The notes: a model not told the origin generated them from the letters alone. 11,409 bases of DNA from Euperipatoides rowelli (GCA_003024985.2 PXIH01S0005665.1), one strand, 5' to 3'. Numbered from the stretch's first letter, positions 1-8,222 are shown. Translations and numbers: made by a program.

Positions 1-162
1 TCCCTTCCTTCCTCTGGAATTTTAGGCTGGAATCACATCTCTTACACCTCAATTTTTGAAAGAGTAAATTGTGGGTGCATTTCACTGACAAGTTAGAGCT
101 TATGTAAAAATTAGTAGACACCCCAACTGTAGTACATATTGTGACCAAACTCGAAAATACTC

Positions 163-238
163 TAACATACTTGAATTTTAGTATATACTCGCTCGAACTC
201 GGCTCATTTATAAAATTCTCTACTCGCACACCCCTACT
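163..238 (-). repeat. possible hAT-type transposon terminal fragment
   Basis: Read on the minus strand, this stretch starts TAGGGGTGTGCGAGTAG and continues with several CTCGA/CGAGT-type words (GAGCCGAG, TTCGAGCGAG, TTTCGAG). A TAGGGGTGTGC-like start followed by short degenerate subterminal repeats is typical of many hAT transposon ends. I cannot find a convincing partner terminus or an 8-bp target duplication, so the family call is a resemblance only. The patch also stands out by having more CpG than its surroundings. Confidence 0.25.
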
Positions 239-371
239 GTATATAAAATCCTTGTATGTGGCAGAAAAGACTAGCGCCATCTGTTGATTAAAATTTTAAC
301 TTTAAATTCAATAACTCACGTATTATGAAAGATTATAGATTATACAAAAAAGGTGAGAGGTGGCGAAGCAA

Positions 372-412
372 GGGTGCGGGGAAAAATGGGAGGGGTCAAA
401 AATGGGGGTGGG
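372..412 (+). other. G-rich tract, putative G-quadruplex motif
   Basis: Six runs of three or more G occur within about 41 bases: GGG, GGGG, GGG, GGGG, GGGGG and GGG. The loops between the first four are 3, 6 and 1 bases long, so the tract fits the usual G3+N1-7 quadruplex pattern. It is isolated in AT-rich DNA. Its origin is unclear; it may be part of an old repeat. Confidence 0.55.
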
Positions 413-793
413 TGATTCTAGACCACAATGTTCTGTATGGGTTTAGAGCATCTAGTTTTAATTTATATTTTGCAAAGTGAACATGACAAGATTTGACTGT
501 AAGCATCAGCTTTTGGCCAAAGTCCTCATTAGCATATTCTTTTAAAGGATCGATGACGAATTATCCAGTTATGAAAAATAGTGAATACATTTTTAATTTA
601 AATTTCAATACATCAATCTGATATTAGTAGGGATAAAAGGATAATTCAGTCACCTAATCGGAATCGAACACCCACAAAGCATTGTAACAACAATGGTCGG
701 TTTCCTATGTATTGCAGCAATGTTTTTACTCTCAATGCATTTAAATTAGCCAAACATTTCCGAAGATGGGTATGGCTCATTTACATATTCTGA

Positions 794-841
794 AATATTG
801 ATGATGTCATTTTCAAAGTTTCCTGAAATGACATCAATATT
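794..841. repeat. imperfect palindrome, 16-bp arms
   Basis: The left arm 794-812 (AATATTGATGATGTCATTT) and the right arm 826-841 (AAATGACATCAATATT) are reverse complements except for one extra GAT triplet in the left arm. The 13-base spacer is CAAAGTTTCCTG-like. Each arm contains TGATGTCA, a word that recurs at 911-918 and in the inverted-repeat element at 1451-1938. It could be a small hairpin or a remnant of a short MITE. Confidence 0.6.
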
Positions 842-940
842 GCCGAATAAGCAAAAGAGCCACCACACTCACCTTAGAAAAACTTTAGAAATGTTTGGGA
901 ATTTCCGTGATGATGTCACAGACAGTATAGAAAGTCATTT

Positions 941-1126
941 GCAATGCATTATGGGTAAATTAAATATGAAACTGCCACACCAACCTTAGGGAATGTTCTG
1001 AAAATTTTGTGACAACATACATAAATGCATTATGGGTAATTTGCAATGCATTGTGGGCAAAACACTGTTCCAATGTATTATGTGAACCGGAAATTACATC
1101 ATACCTGTCACAATGCATTGTGGGTA
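941..1126 (+). repeat. cluster of four ATGCATTRTGGGYAA-type motifs
   Basis: Near-identical copies occur at 941-960 (GCAATGCATTATGGGTAAAT), 1023-1042 (AAATGCATTATGGGTAATTT), 1043-1060 (GCAATGCATTGTGGGCAA) and 1111-1126 (CAATGCATTGTGGGTA). A weaker fifth copy lies at 1070-1087. On the minus strand each strong copy contains CCCANNATGC, the core of the Staf/ZNF143-type binding site. The copies all point the same way but are unevenly spaced (82, 20 and about 68 bases). They are either dispersed units of one repeat or a cluster of protein-binding sites. Confidence 0.6.
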
Positions 1127-1450
1127 TTCAATTCTGATTGGGTAACAGAAATGAATACCCTTTATTGCTTACTGATATTTTCCTCTATATTTGTATTCAA
1201 ATATGTAAATGGAATAGTAAAATCTTGTAAATTGTTCTAAACTAAAGAGTATGTATGAAACCTGTTAGTAAAGTTTGAAAAAAAAATTAAATATTAATAA
1301 CTGCCAAGAGATGGTCACATTTTTAATGACCCCTTTATAAGTAGTAGTAATTGGATTTTAAGACTTCTATTTTTACTAAAATAAAAAAAAATCTACAAAT
1401 AATTTGTTTAAAAGAATATTACATGATATTAATATATCTTAAGTCATCTA

Positions 1451-1938
1451 TTAAAGTGTAGTGTATTACTAATGCTATCTTCAAATTTGTCAATTTAGAT
1501 TTATTTTGCTAAAAAGTGTTTAATTCATCAAATTTCCATATTTCAATTAAAGTGTTAAATCTAAGTTTTATATGTTAGAAAATATTGTCATTTCTTATTT
1601 TAAACACAAATCAAAGCAGATACCAGGTGTTTGCTTTGATTTCTGTTTCAGATGATGTCATAGATGATGTCATCATCTTTCCTAACATTGTATAAAACTT
1701 AGATTTTCACATCTTTTTAGCTGAAATATGAAAATTTGATGAATTAAACATAGTGTTTGCTTTGATTTCTGTTTGAGATGATGTCATCATCTTTTTTAAC
1801 ATTGTATAAAACTTAGATTTTATCACTTTTTTAAATGAAATAAGAAAATTTGATGAATTTTTAAACATACAGTACATTTTTTTTTAGTAAAATAAACTTT
1901 AGAAAAAGTTTAAAATAGCATTGATAATACACATAACA
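1451..1938. mobile_element. long inverted-repeat element (MITE-like) with duplicated right arm
   Basis: The left arm, about 1455-1618, pairs imperfectly with the right arm, about 1632-1938, around a short loop (1619-1631). Matching blocks include AAACACAAATCAAAGCA (1602-1618) against its complement at 1632-1648. Others are AAATCTAAGTTTTATA (1557-1572) against 1691-1706, AATTCATCAAATTT (1522-1535) against 1732-1745, and TGTATTACTAATGCTAT near 1462-1478 against 1913-1930. The right arm is partly duplicated in tandem: units 1627-1752 and 1753-1868 align from GTGTTTGCTTTGATTTCTG onward. The first unit has an extra 12-bp copy of the TGATGTCA word. No coding capacity is seen. The family is unknown, and clear target duplications were not found. 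Confidence 0.7.
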
Positions 1939-1984
1939 TTAAAATGCTCAATATCACCCATTCCTGTGTGAAATTTTGTTTAAT

Positions 1985-2027
1985 ACAGTAATACCTCCTT
2001 TTTATAGCATCTCTTTACATCACACTA
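1985..2027 (+). mobile_element. possible pogo/Tigger-like terminal fragment
   Basis: The words TACAGTAATACCTCC at 1984-1998 resemble the CAGTNNTNCCTC ends seen in pogo/Tigger-type elements, where they follow a TA target. No opposite terminus or transposase was found nearby, and the following sequence is plain AT-rich DNA. This is a weak resemblance. Confidence 0.2.
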
Positions 2028-2141
2028 TGTTATTGTATACCACCCTTTTCCCTCCTATCTACTTTTAAAAGATCTTGGAATAATTATCATAAAGTGCATT
2101 CCACAAGGTAGAAGTTCACATTTATGGATCGCCAAAGATGT

Positions 2142-2345
2142 CTATCTTATGATCTTCTTTTTAATACAGTCTTTAAGGTCATCCAACCATTCTCTTCTTG
2201 GTCCTCCTCTTTCTGTCCATCCCTCTTTCTGTCCATCCCTCAAGTGATGTTAATCTAATTACTGAAGATCCTTTAAAACATGCCCAGCATATTTCCATTT
2301 CCTCTTTCATACTTCATTCAAAAGATTATAACCACCTGTCCATCT
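2142..2345 (-). pseudogene. non-LTR retrotransposon reverse-transcriptase C-terminal relic
   Basis: Read on the minus strand in one frame (68 codons), this gives RWTGGYNLLNEV, stop, KRKWKYAGHVLKDLQ, two more stops, then WTERGGPRREWLDDLKD and a terminal stop. The order W-T-D-like, K-x-x-Y-x-G-H-V-L, then G-R-P-R-x-x-W-L-D-D matches the extreme C-terminal part of many animal LINE polymerases, downstream of the catalytic fingers/palm. Three premature stops show it is dead. A 16-bp tandem duplication (2207-2222 and 2223-2238) sits just before the GGPRREW motif. Similar but unmotivated coding may extend upstream to about 2400. The clade (RTE, CR1, Jockey or other) cannot be decided from this fragment. 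The matching 5' part of the element is not visible in the window. Confidence 0.72.
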
Positions 2346-2499
2346 TTTCTACCCTTCTTCATCTCTTTGTAGTTTTATATTCATTTTGTAAATACACATA
2401 TACGTACATCATGTATTAAATACAGAGGGTGATACTGCTCAAAATGATCATTTACATGTATGAAATAAATATGGTATATTCAAACAACATACATAGTAC

Positions 2500-2602
2500 C
2501 CTAATAATAATAATAATAAAATAACATGGTAATAATAAACGGAATAATAAGCATAGTAATATAATGATGAACATAGTAGTAATAAATGTTAATAATAAAA
2601 AG
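2500..2602 (+). repeat. degenerate (AAT)n microsatellite
   Basis: A pure run of TAA/AAT triplets near 2501-2520 is followed by about 80 bases of interrupted AATAATA, AGTAGTAATA and AATGATGA words. It looks like a decayed trinucleotide repeat. Nothing coding is seen. Confidence 0.75.
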
Positions 2603-3589
2603 TAATTTATTGAAATTAAAATTTACTTAAATGTTTATAATTAAAAATGCTATTATCCTTGAAGTCAGCTATTTAGGCTAACAAGATAAAGTGTAAAACA
2701 ACATCTAAATATCTTGTTTCAAGACTTTCAAAAATGAATATTTATTTTTTTAGAATTTTATTTAAACCCAAAGATCAGAATTTTAATAGCATGAAGCAGT
2801 ATTTCTATCCTACGGTTCACCATGATTTTTAAGTATAGCATGATTTTTAATTATAAATAATACAAGGGGGAAATATTTCCCAACTAATAATGAACAATAA
2901 ATTATATTTAAAACACTTATGAATTCAGTTGTTAAATATATGCATTGGCGAAAGTATAGTAGGTAGGTTTTTTTACTCATTTAAGAAAAAGAATTATGCA
3001 ATAATTATTTTTTATTTAAGAATAAAAAAAAAGGAATAATTAGTCATGTCTTTTACCTTCCGACTTTTTTTTTTTTGTTATAAAGAACTCATAATCGTAT
3101 AGACAGGTGAGTAATCAGGAACGATAGAATTAAAAAAAAATCATTTAATTATTCTATAGTTATACAGTATATACAGTATTACTAGAGGCCAAAAAAAAAA
3201 GTACAATTAAGAAAGGTGTGTAAATAAAGGCTGAGAATTCATTAAAAATTTTATATGCATAATAAATAGGCTTTATTATTTATTTTGCAATATAATTAAT
3301 TTCCTACAATTCATTTAGATGGTACAAGGATTATAGAAATGCCTAACAATTGCATGTATTAATAATAAATGAAATTAAAATGGGGTTCATTTTTTTAAAA
3401 AAAAAAAAGTTAAATAAACAATATTGATTTTGATTTTTAATTATAAATAATTAAGTGATTAAAAAAAAAAATCTCTACAATTATTAGGATAGTCATGTCA
3501 TAATTATAAAGTACTGTACTTGATTTTAAAGATACTTAGTATCAACTTTATTTATTTAATCATTTCTTCATTTACAAATACATACATTA
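2603..3589. other. AT-rich low-complexity region, no gene seen
   Basis: This is nearly 1 kb of AT-rich DNA with many A or T homopolymers, notably at 3023-3032, 3066-3077, 3134-3142, 3191-3200, 3400-3408 and 3461-3470. A 21-bp word, TGATTTTTAATTATAAATAA plus T, is repeated exactly at 2841-2861 and 3431-3451. No reading frame of note, RNA gene or recognisable transposon terminus was found. Confidence 0.6.
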
Positions 3590-4065
3590 AAGCCAATTTT
3601 GAATGTAAAGCATCTTAAGATGAGACTGGGTTTCACTAGAAAACATCTGACCTGGATTTCTGAAGATTGGTCTAAAGTACTTTGGTTGACAAGAGTAAGC
3701 TTAACTTGTTCCAATGCGATACCACCAGAAAAAAAAAACAAAAAAAAACATAACAGTGGCAGGGTTATGATATGGGGCTGCTTCAGCTTTGGTGGTGTAG
3801 GTCTTCTACACCAGATCGCTATCACCGAGACTATGAAGGCACCGATTATATTCAGATACTCTCGGAGACCGTGGTGTTATCAGCCTAAGTTGCTTGGGGA
3901 AATGACATTCATTTTCCAACAGGATAACAAACTCAAACACAATTCTAAGTTAGTGAAAACTGGTTAGCAAAGTCTCAATATCAGCTAGCTGAAGGTAGGA
4001 AAATCACTTAATTTACAGTCCGAGAGTGGCCAAGATTCCAATTCAATTGAGAATTTGTGAGGGAT

Positions 4066-4315
4066 TTAACCCTTTCCACTCCAATGGCGATTGAGAATCG
4101 CCATTTTCATTTCCTTGTTTTTCATAATCAATAATTATTATTATATTCAAATATGCTTCAATTACTATTTTTTTTAGTTTAAAAGACTCAAAATATACTT
4201 GTCTTTAATTATCCCAAGAGATTTTNAAAAAAAATAAATTAAAAGAATAGTAATCTTAATTTAAAAAATAAAAAAAATTGATTTTTCAAATTTAATNTGG
4301 AGTGGAAAGGGTTAA
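4066..4315. mobile_element. piggyBac-type MITE with TTAA target-site duplication
   Basis: The element spans 4070-4311 (242 bp). Its ends are perfect 14-bp inverted repeats: CCCTTTCCACTCCA at 4070-4083 and TGGAGTGGAAAGGG at 4298-4311. TTAA lies directly outside on both sides (4066-4069 and 4312-4315). The TTAA target and CCC-initial termini are the hallmark of piggyBac elements. A perfect 10-bp subterminal hairpin (AATGGCGATT, GAG loop, AATCGCCATT; 4083-4105) lies just inside the left end. The interior is AT-rich and non-coding, so any movement must have used a transposase supplied elsewhere. It sits inside the Tc1 pseudogene, so it is the younger insertion. Ambiguous bases at 4226 and 4297 fall within it. 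Confidence 0.88.
4083..4105. repeat. subterminal hairpin of the piggyBac-like MITE
   Basis: This is a perfect 10-bp stem with a 3-base loop, and the only GC-rich part of the MITE interior. It overlaps the last base of the left terminal repeat. No equivalent hairpin is seen at the right end, so the element is asymmetric here. It may be a transposase recognition or host-factor site, but that is inference. Confidence 0.75.
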
Positions 4316-4417
4316 TGGCCAGTTTAAGACAAGCCTGGGAGAATATGACAGATGCATCATCTTAAGGCCAAAAGATGGAGAGCGATCATTAAGATTAAAG
4401 GCGGACATATACTGTAA

Positions 4418-5280
4418 AATGTTAAATTTTCAATGTCTTGATCTTTATTGTCTTACTATACTGTAATTTCCCCTTTTAGAAGTTTATGCAAATTACAATT
4501 CATAAAGCTATTAATTCATTATTATGTTCACCATCTTTCCAGCAACTAGCCTACTACTGAAAATTATTTTATTCAATTTTTCTAAGTAATATTAAACTAG
4601 TGAACATTTAAGTTTTTGCTGTACAAGTTAAGTATTTTATTCTTTATTTGACGTCTAGTGCTGCATCTTTAAAGCTTATTAGTGTACTGAATACTGGGAT
4701 CTTCTAACCTACTACAGCCTTCTTGAAATGTCTCCAAGATCACATCTTAGTAAGTTTATTTAATTTGTTTTTCTTACATGGAGTCCTTTTTAGAACTCCC
4801 ACATTTTCCCAAAAGAGGAATTCAATCATTTATTTCAAGTCAAATGTGTTTTGGAAGAAGTTTTTAGGCCATAGTAAATAATGATATTCTAGACTGTAAG
4901 CTTTAACTAAATTAGGTTGAACAAAATATGAGTCATTATGTCACCAGAGTACTTAATACACTTCACCAGCACATCAAGCGATCAAACTGTCCCCAAGTGG
5001 ATTTCATTTTATTCATTTTTCATTAAAATGGACGTGGGTTTTCCCAGTATGTTTCCCTCATGGAGAAAAACTTTATGCCCTACAGTTCGAGTAAGGCTAC
5101 TTTTTTTAATAAATTATGGTAAAAATAGTAAAATTTAACCGATTTTAATAATCTTTTCACAGTTTTAAAGCTGAATAAATATATTTTTTTAAATTAAAAA
5201 AAAATTATAACTTTTTTTTTTTTTGCGTATTTCCAAAAAAATTATCTCTTTTCCGTCAGTTTTTTTTTAACTCCAATGAC
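4418..5280. other. no gene seen; possible 3' flank of the Tc1 element, then AT-rich DNA
   Basis: The first part probably includes the remaining 3' non-coding DNA of the Tc1 copy, but no inverted terminus can be matched. The stretch 4938-5138 is open for 66 codons on the plus strand. It has no recognisable motif and no splice context, so I treat it as chance. From about 5140 the DNA becomes long A and T runs. Confidence 0.5.
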
Positions 5281-5303
5281 TGTATAATATATATATATAC
5301 ACT
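5280..5303. repeat. short (AT)n microsatellite
   Basis: A run of alternating TA (ATAATATATATATATACAC) follows several poly(A)/poly(T) blocks at 5180-5270. It is a simple low-complexity repeat with no evident function. Confidence 0.7.
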
Positions 5304-6255
5304 TTTAATTATATTTGTATTTTCCCTTCCTAATATACAACAGACTTGTAACAAAAAGAATATGCATCATAAAGAATAAATAAATAAAGTTGAAACTTGT
5401 ATCTTTAAAATCATAGTAACACTTGCTGAATCTCACTTTGATTAAGGCTAAGTGAGTGCTGGCAACTTAGAGTTTGAGCAAAATGAATGAGTCATATTAA
5501 TGATTCATGTGAATAAGTTATGAACTAGTTCAATTAAAATGAACTACTCTGATCCATTACTAATTGAAATGCATTACCTGTATATGTAATATTCACAAAA
5601 ACTTGAAAGGTGAAGTCTGACATTAAACAGAGATTATTGTCAACTAACTGTAGGCTTCCAATAACAGTAGTTTCAATGTACAATATATAAAATTTTTATT
5701 TCTTTAAGTTTAATTTAAAAAAAGTATAAAAAAAATTTTTATAAAGAAATTTAATAATGAAAATGAATATTACAAGTGAAAATACAATAAATATTTACAG
5801 ATCATAGATGCTTGCTTATACTAAATACCTTTCAATCTTTTTTATTTTTAAATCATAAATGCAGTTTTTTTTTCCATCTCAATAATATTTCAGCTTTAAA
5901 ATTGTTATTACAATTTCTTACAATAGAAAATCAAGATATTGCCATTTCTATATCCAAATTTGATCAGGATAAATCTCTGAAAAAAAAAAAAAAAACTTTA
6001 TTTTATTTAAAACCAAACATGATGTAAAAGTTGTCCACCAAATATACACAATTTATATCACAAAAAATAAAATTCTCAGATTATAATAGCTATTGTTTCG
6101 TCAGAGAGAGAAAAATAAATAATTAAAATTATTTATTATAGACTGGTTTTAAATTCTGTTTCTCTATATAACTTACTAACCCAATTAAGAATGTTGTTAG
6201 GCCATCTTAATTTCTAAAGAATATTTGATTGGATTGCTATTTAATATATATACAA
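5304..6255. other. AT-rich region, no gene seen; motif-dense patch at 5483-5545
   Basis: Nothing coding was found. Around 5483-5545 there is a dense set of short related words (AATGAATGAGTCAT, ATGATTCATGTGAA, TATGAACTAGTTCA, AATGAAC). They resemble the degenerate subterminal repeats of some hAT elements and contain one AP-1-like TGAGTCA. The remainder is poly(A)/poly(T) and AT-rich DNA, with an A14 run near 5981-5994. Confidence 0.45.
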
Positions 6256-6338
6256 TACACACACACATACATGTACAGTAGTTTGTAGGTACATGCATGT
6301 GAAAGGATGCAAGAGCATAGGTGTGTTTGTGTGTGTAG
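6256..6338. repeat. CA/TG microsatellite forming a nested inverted repeat
   Basis: A CA run (6256-6270) is matched by a TG run (6321-6337) on the other side. Between them CACATACATGTAC (6264-6276) and GTACATGCATGTG (6289-6301) are inverted repeats with one mismatch and a 12-base loop. The alternating purine-pyrimidine sequence could adopt Z-DNA or a cruciform. It may have grown by ordinary repeat slippage. Confidence 0.65.
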
Positions 6339-7050
6339 AACAACAAATTACCCGCTCATGAATGGATTAAATATGTAAACTGGAAAAATCTTTTAAATCT
6401 CTGCATATTTCACAAGCCCTGTGCCAATGATTTCTTTTTTTTTTAACAAAACGGTTGAACTTGATAACAAAAAAAAAATCTGTATAAGCTCTTTTCGTAT
6501 CAGTCAGAAATACTGCCAGCCCCGCGAGGGTAACCAATTCCCGGTATTACGCACAGAGCCTGAAAAAATAAATCTGTATAGGCTGCATACAAATTCTTTA
6601 AGCTATCAATTTAAATTGAAAAGATAAATTATTAAGAATATTTTAAACTAAAAATGGTAATGATTAATATGGCCTAACTGATAAATTAATAATATTTACC
6701 AGATTATAGAGAAATACATCCCCAGTAATTGTTTCCAATTTTTTTTTTCGGGTGCCACTATGGCATGGTGTGTATTTTTTTACTTTGTAGTTTAAGCATA
6801 CTGCAGTTATGTATATTTGTTGCAATGACGTGGGTAAACAATTGCAGATCAGTCCTTTTCTGCATGCAGCTTGCATGTTACTCTGCAGCCAAGTCAGAAG
6901 CAAGAAGGAAGTAGTGTGTTGCTATTCTAATCTGTTTTCAGTGTACCTTCACAAATTGTTTTGATATTAGTTGTAAAATTAACTGAATATAATAAATATA
7001 TTATTAGTAATAAGAGAGTTATTTAAAATACGAATTAGAATTATTTTTGA
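6339..7050. other. no gene seen; isolated GC-rich island at 6513-6560
   Basis: The region is AT-rich except for about 48 bases containing CCAGCCCCGCGAGGG and CCCGGTATTACGC, whose composition clearly differs from the flanks. That may be a fragment of a repeat or of an exon, but I cannot place it. A 79-codon open stretch on the minus strand (6664-6903) has no recognisable motif or splice structure. I do not call it a gene. Confidence 0.45.
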
Positions 7051-7063
7051 CAAGATGGCCGCT
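7051..7063 (+). promoter_or_regulatory. YY1-like motif CAAGATGGCCGCT
   Basis: The sequence CAAGATGGCCGCT is close to the YY1 consensus AANATGGCNGC. It lies about 155 bases upstream of the CTCF/RFX-like pair at 7218-7243. The ATG inside it opens only a three-residue frame (MAAI then stop), so it is not a coding start. Confidence 0.3.
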
Positions 7064-7217
7064 ATTTAGATGTTTAATAATACAATTTTAGTATTTGTTA
7101 ACTAATTTTAACCCCACACTGACCCCAACTCAGACATGAATATCATAGTAAGTTTAAACCATAAGTCAATAATAGTATGTGATGTTAACACCCTTCTGAA
7201 CACTCTATGAAGTAAAA

Positions 7218-7231
7218 ACTAGGGGGCGCTG
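7218..7231 (+). promoter_or_regulatory. CTCF-like core motif
   Basis: ACTAGGGGGCGCTG matches the CTCF core YAGRKGGCRSTR closely and is one of very few GC-rich words nearby. CTCF binds such sites in bilaterian animals but is not known from all animal lineages, so the meaning depends on the species. A related word, CAGATGGCGCTAGT, occurs on the minus strand near 271-284. Confidence 0.35.
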
Positions 7232-7243
7232 TTACTTGGCAAC
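7231..7243 (+). promoter_or_regulatory. RFX X-box-like motif
   Basis: GTTACTTGGCAAC resembles the 13-bp palindromic X-box (GTTGCYWRGCAAC), the binding site of RFX factors that often drive ciliary genes. It directly abuts the CTCF-like word. Neither motif is evidence of function by itself. Confidence 0.3.
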
Positions 7244-7260
7244 CTTGTGATTTCTTTCAG

Positions 7261-7365
7261 AGTGATCAAAATGCTGAATTTTGGTGTGGTGCACTTTACC
7301 TATCTTTGGCCAAGAAAAGAGATGACAAACTTATTTGGTTCAGTGTCCTTCGTTGGCATTCTTTG
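7261..7365 (+). other. exon-like interval, strand unresolved
   Basis: On the plus strand a good acceptor (TTTCTTTCAG at 7251-7260) precedes a 105-base interval ending before GTAATA. It is open in two frames, one beginning SDQNAEFWCGALYLSL and the other VIKMLNFGVVHFTYLW. On the minus strand the overlapping DNA reads MPTKDTEPNKFVISFLG, ending at a TAG that abuts a good donor (AG/GTAAAG), though its acceptor is poor. Several open frames in one place suggest either a real exon or an old repeat. I cannot choose. Confidence 0.25.
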
Positions 7366-8149
7366 GTAATATTAAGTTTATTGAACCCAAACAAACTTTT
7401 TTAAAAAAATAATCTATAATATCTTCACTTAAGTTTACAACTAAAACTTCTTTTTTTTTTAAAAATTAGTTGCAATATCTTTATTCAAATTCACAATCAG
7501 AATTCAGCTCACTGTCCCTTTTTCAAAAGCACTCCTCCCAATTTTCTTATAGTAAACTTGCTGTTAGCATCATAAAATTAAAGGTGGAGCCACATCACTT
7601 CCAGTTCCTTCATAATCATATTTTCAAGATTCATCCCATCATCTTGAAATCCAATTAAATCATTAAAAATGCAATATGTCTTACAAATTTTTTTTAATTG
7701 TTTCAGTATTATCTATAGTAATAACACTCATCTTAGGAAATTAAAATTATGATAATAAAGACAAATGTCAGGTACAGAGCTGCAAGCTTTAATTAAGAAA
7801 TAAAAAGTATGAAATGTTGGTTAGACTGATTAAATAGTGATTACTAATAAAGCATGATACAATAGTTTATTTTGAATGTTCAACTAAAAATTCAATATAA
7901 TTTATTATGACAATTTAAGCTCACAGAGCATTAATAGTCTATAAAACTATGAAGTCATGTACAGTAATCCTAAAAAAAACTTTATTACACAAGAATTTTA
8001 CACATTATAAATGTGAGTTTAATTTACTTTAAGTTATGGTTAGTTATTAAATAAGGCACCTACCCCCAAATTTTAGTCAAGATTCCCACACTCCTATAAG
8101 CTATGAAGTCTCTATAGTACCTATAGATTATATAATAGGCTATTGGAGT
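7366..8149. other. no gene seen
   Basis: This is AT-rich sequence. The stretch 7470-7658 is pyrimidine-rich and less AT-biased and may be repeat-derived, but I found no termini, duplications or protein motif. Poly(A)/poly(T) runs occur at 7450-7460 and 7689-7696. Confidence 0.45.
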
Positions 8150-8150
8150 A

Positions 8151-8222
8151 GGTCGGGGGTTGTTAGTAATTTTGACTTATGAAAAGGAGTTGCAAGTAAA
8201 AAACGGTTTAAGAAGCATTACT
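8151..8222 (-). mobile_element. probable hAT-superfamily terminal fragment
   Basis: On the minus strand the sequence starts near 8222 as TAATGCTTCTTAAACCG, then TTTTTACTTGCAACTCC, TTTTCATAAGTCAAAATT and ACAACCCCCGACC. This order is a mutated version of the widespread hAT end CAGTGGTTCTCAACC...TTTTTACTCGCGACCCC...CGACCCCC. Only one end is visible, and no transposase is present. Confidence 0.45.

Larger units (their letters stand above)
3590..4417 (+). pseudogene. Tc1-family transposase pseudogene, interrupted by a MITE
   Basis: This is the decayed catalytic part of a Tc1/mariner-superfamily transposase, the DDE enzyme that cuts and pastes its own element at TA sites. Recognisable blocks in order: KHLKMRLGFTRKHLTW and EDWSKVLW (3608-3685); the first catalytic Asp block D-K-S-K-L-N-L-F in a shifted frame (GAC at 3688); RVMIWGCFSFGGVGLLHQI (about 3764-3820); FIFQQDNKLKHNSKLVK (second Asp codon at 3923); and an SIENL block with the Glu codon at 4049. 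After the inserted MITE come SLRQAWENMTDA (about 4323-4360) and, in another frame, KGGHIL with a terminal stop at 4415-4417. The N-terminal DNA-binding helices are missing. Frameshifts, stops and A-rich insertions (3731-3749) make it inactive. The spacing of the last two catalytic residues is longer than the DD34E norm, which I attribute to indels. I could not define the element's own terminal inverted repeats. Confidence 0.88.

Noticed and set aside
640-690. tRNA-like B box (TGTTCGATTCC on the minus strand)
   Set aside because: The T-stem does not pair, and no A box or cloverleaf can be drawn; at most a decayed SINE fragment.
2198-2419. 73-codon plus-strand frame rich in Leu and Ser
   Set aside because: Antisense to the LINE relic, whose minus-strand motifs explain the sequence better.
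3568-3825. 85-codon minus-strand open frame
   Set aside because: It is the antisense shadow of the Tc1 transposase relic.
4938-5138. 66-codon plus-strand open frame
   Set aside because: No recognisable motif, no splice borders and no codon bias unlike the flanks; lengths like this are expected by chance.
6664-6903. 79-codon minus-strand open frame
   Set aside because: Includes homopolymer-coded lysines and no domain signature; no acceptor or start context supports it.
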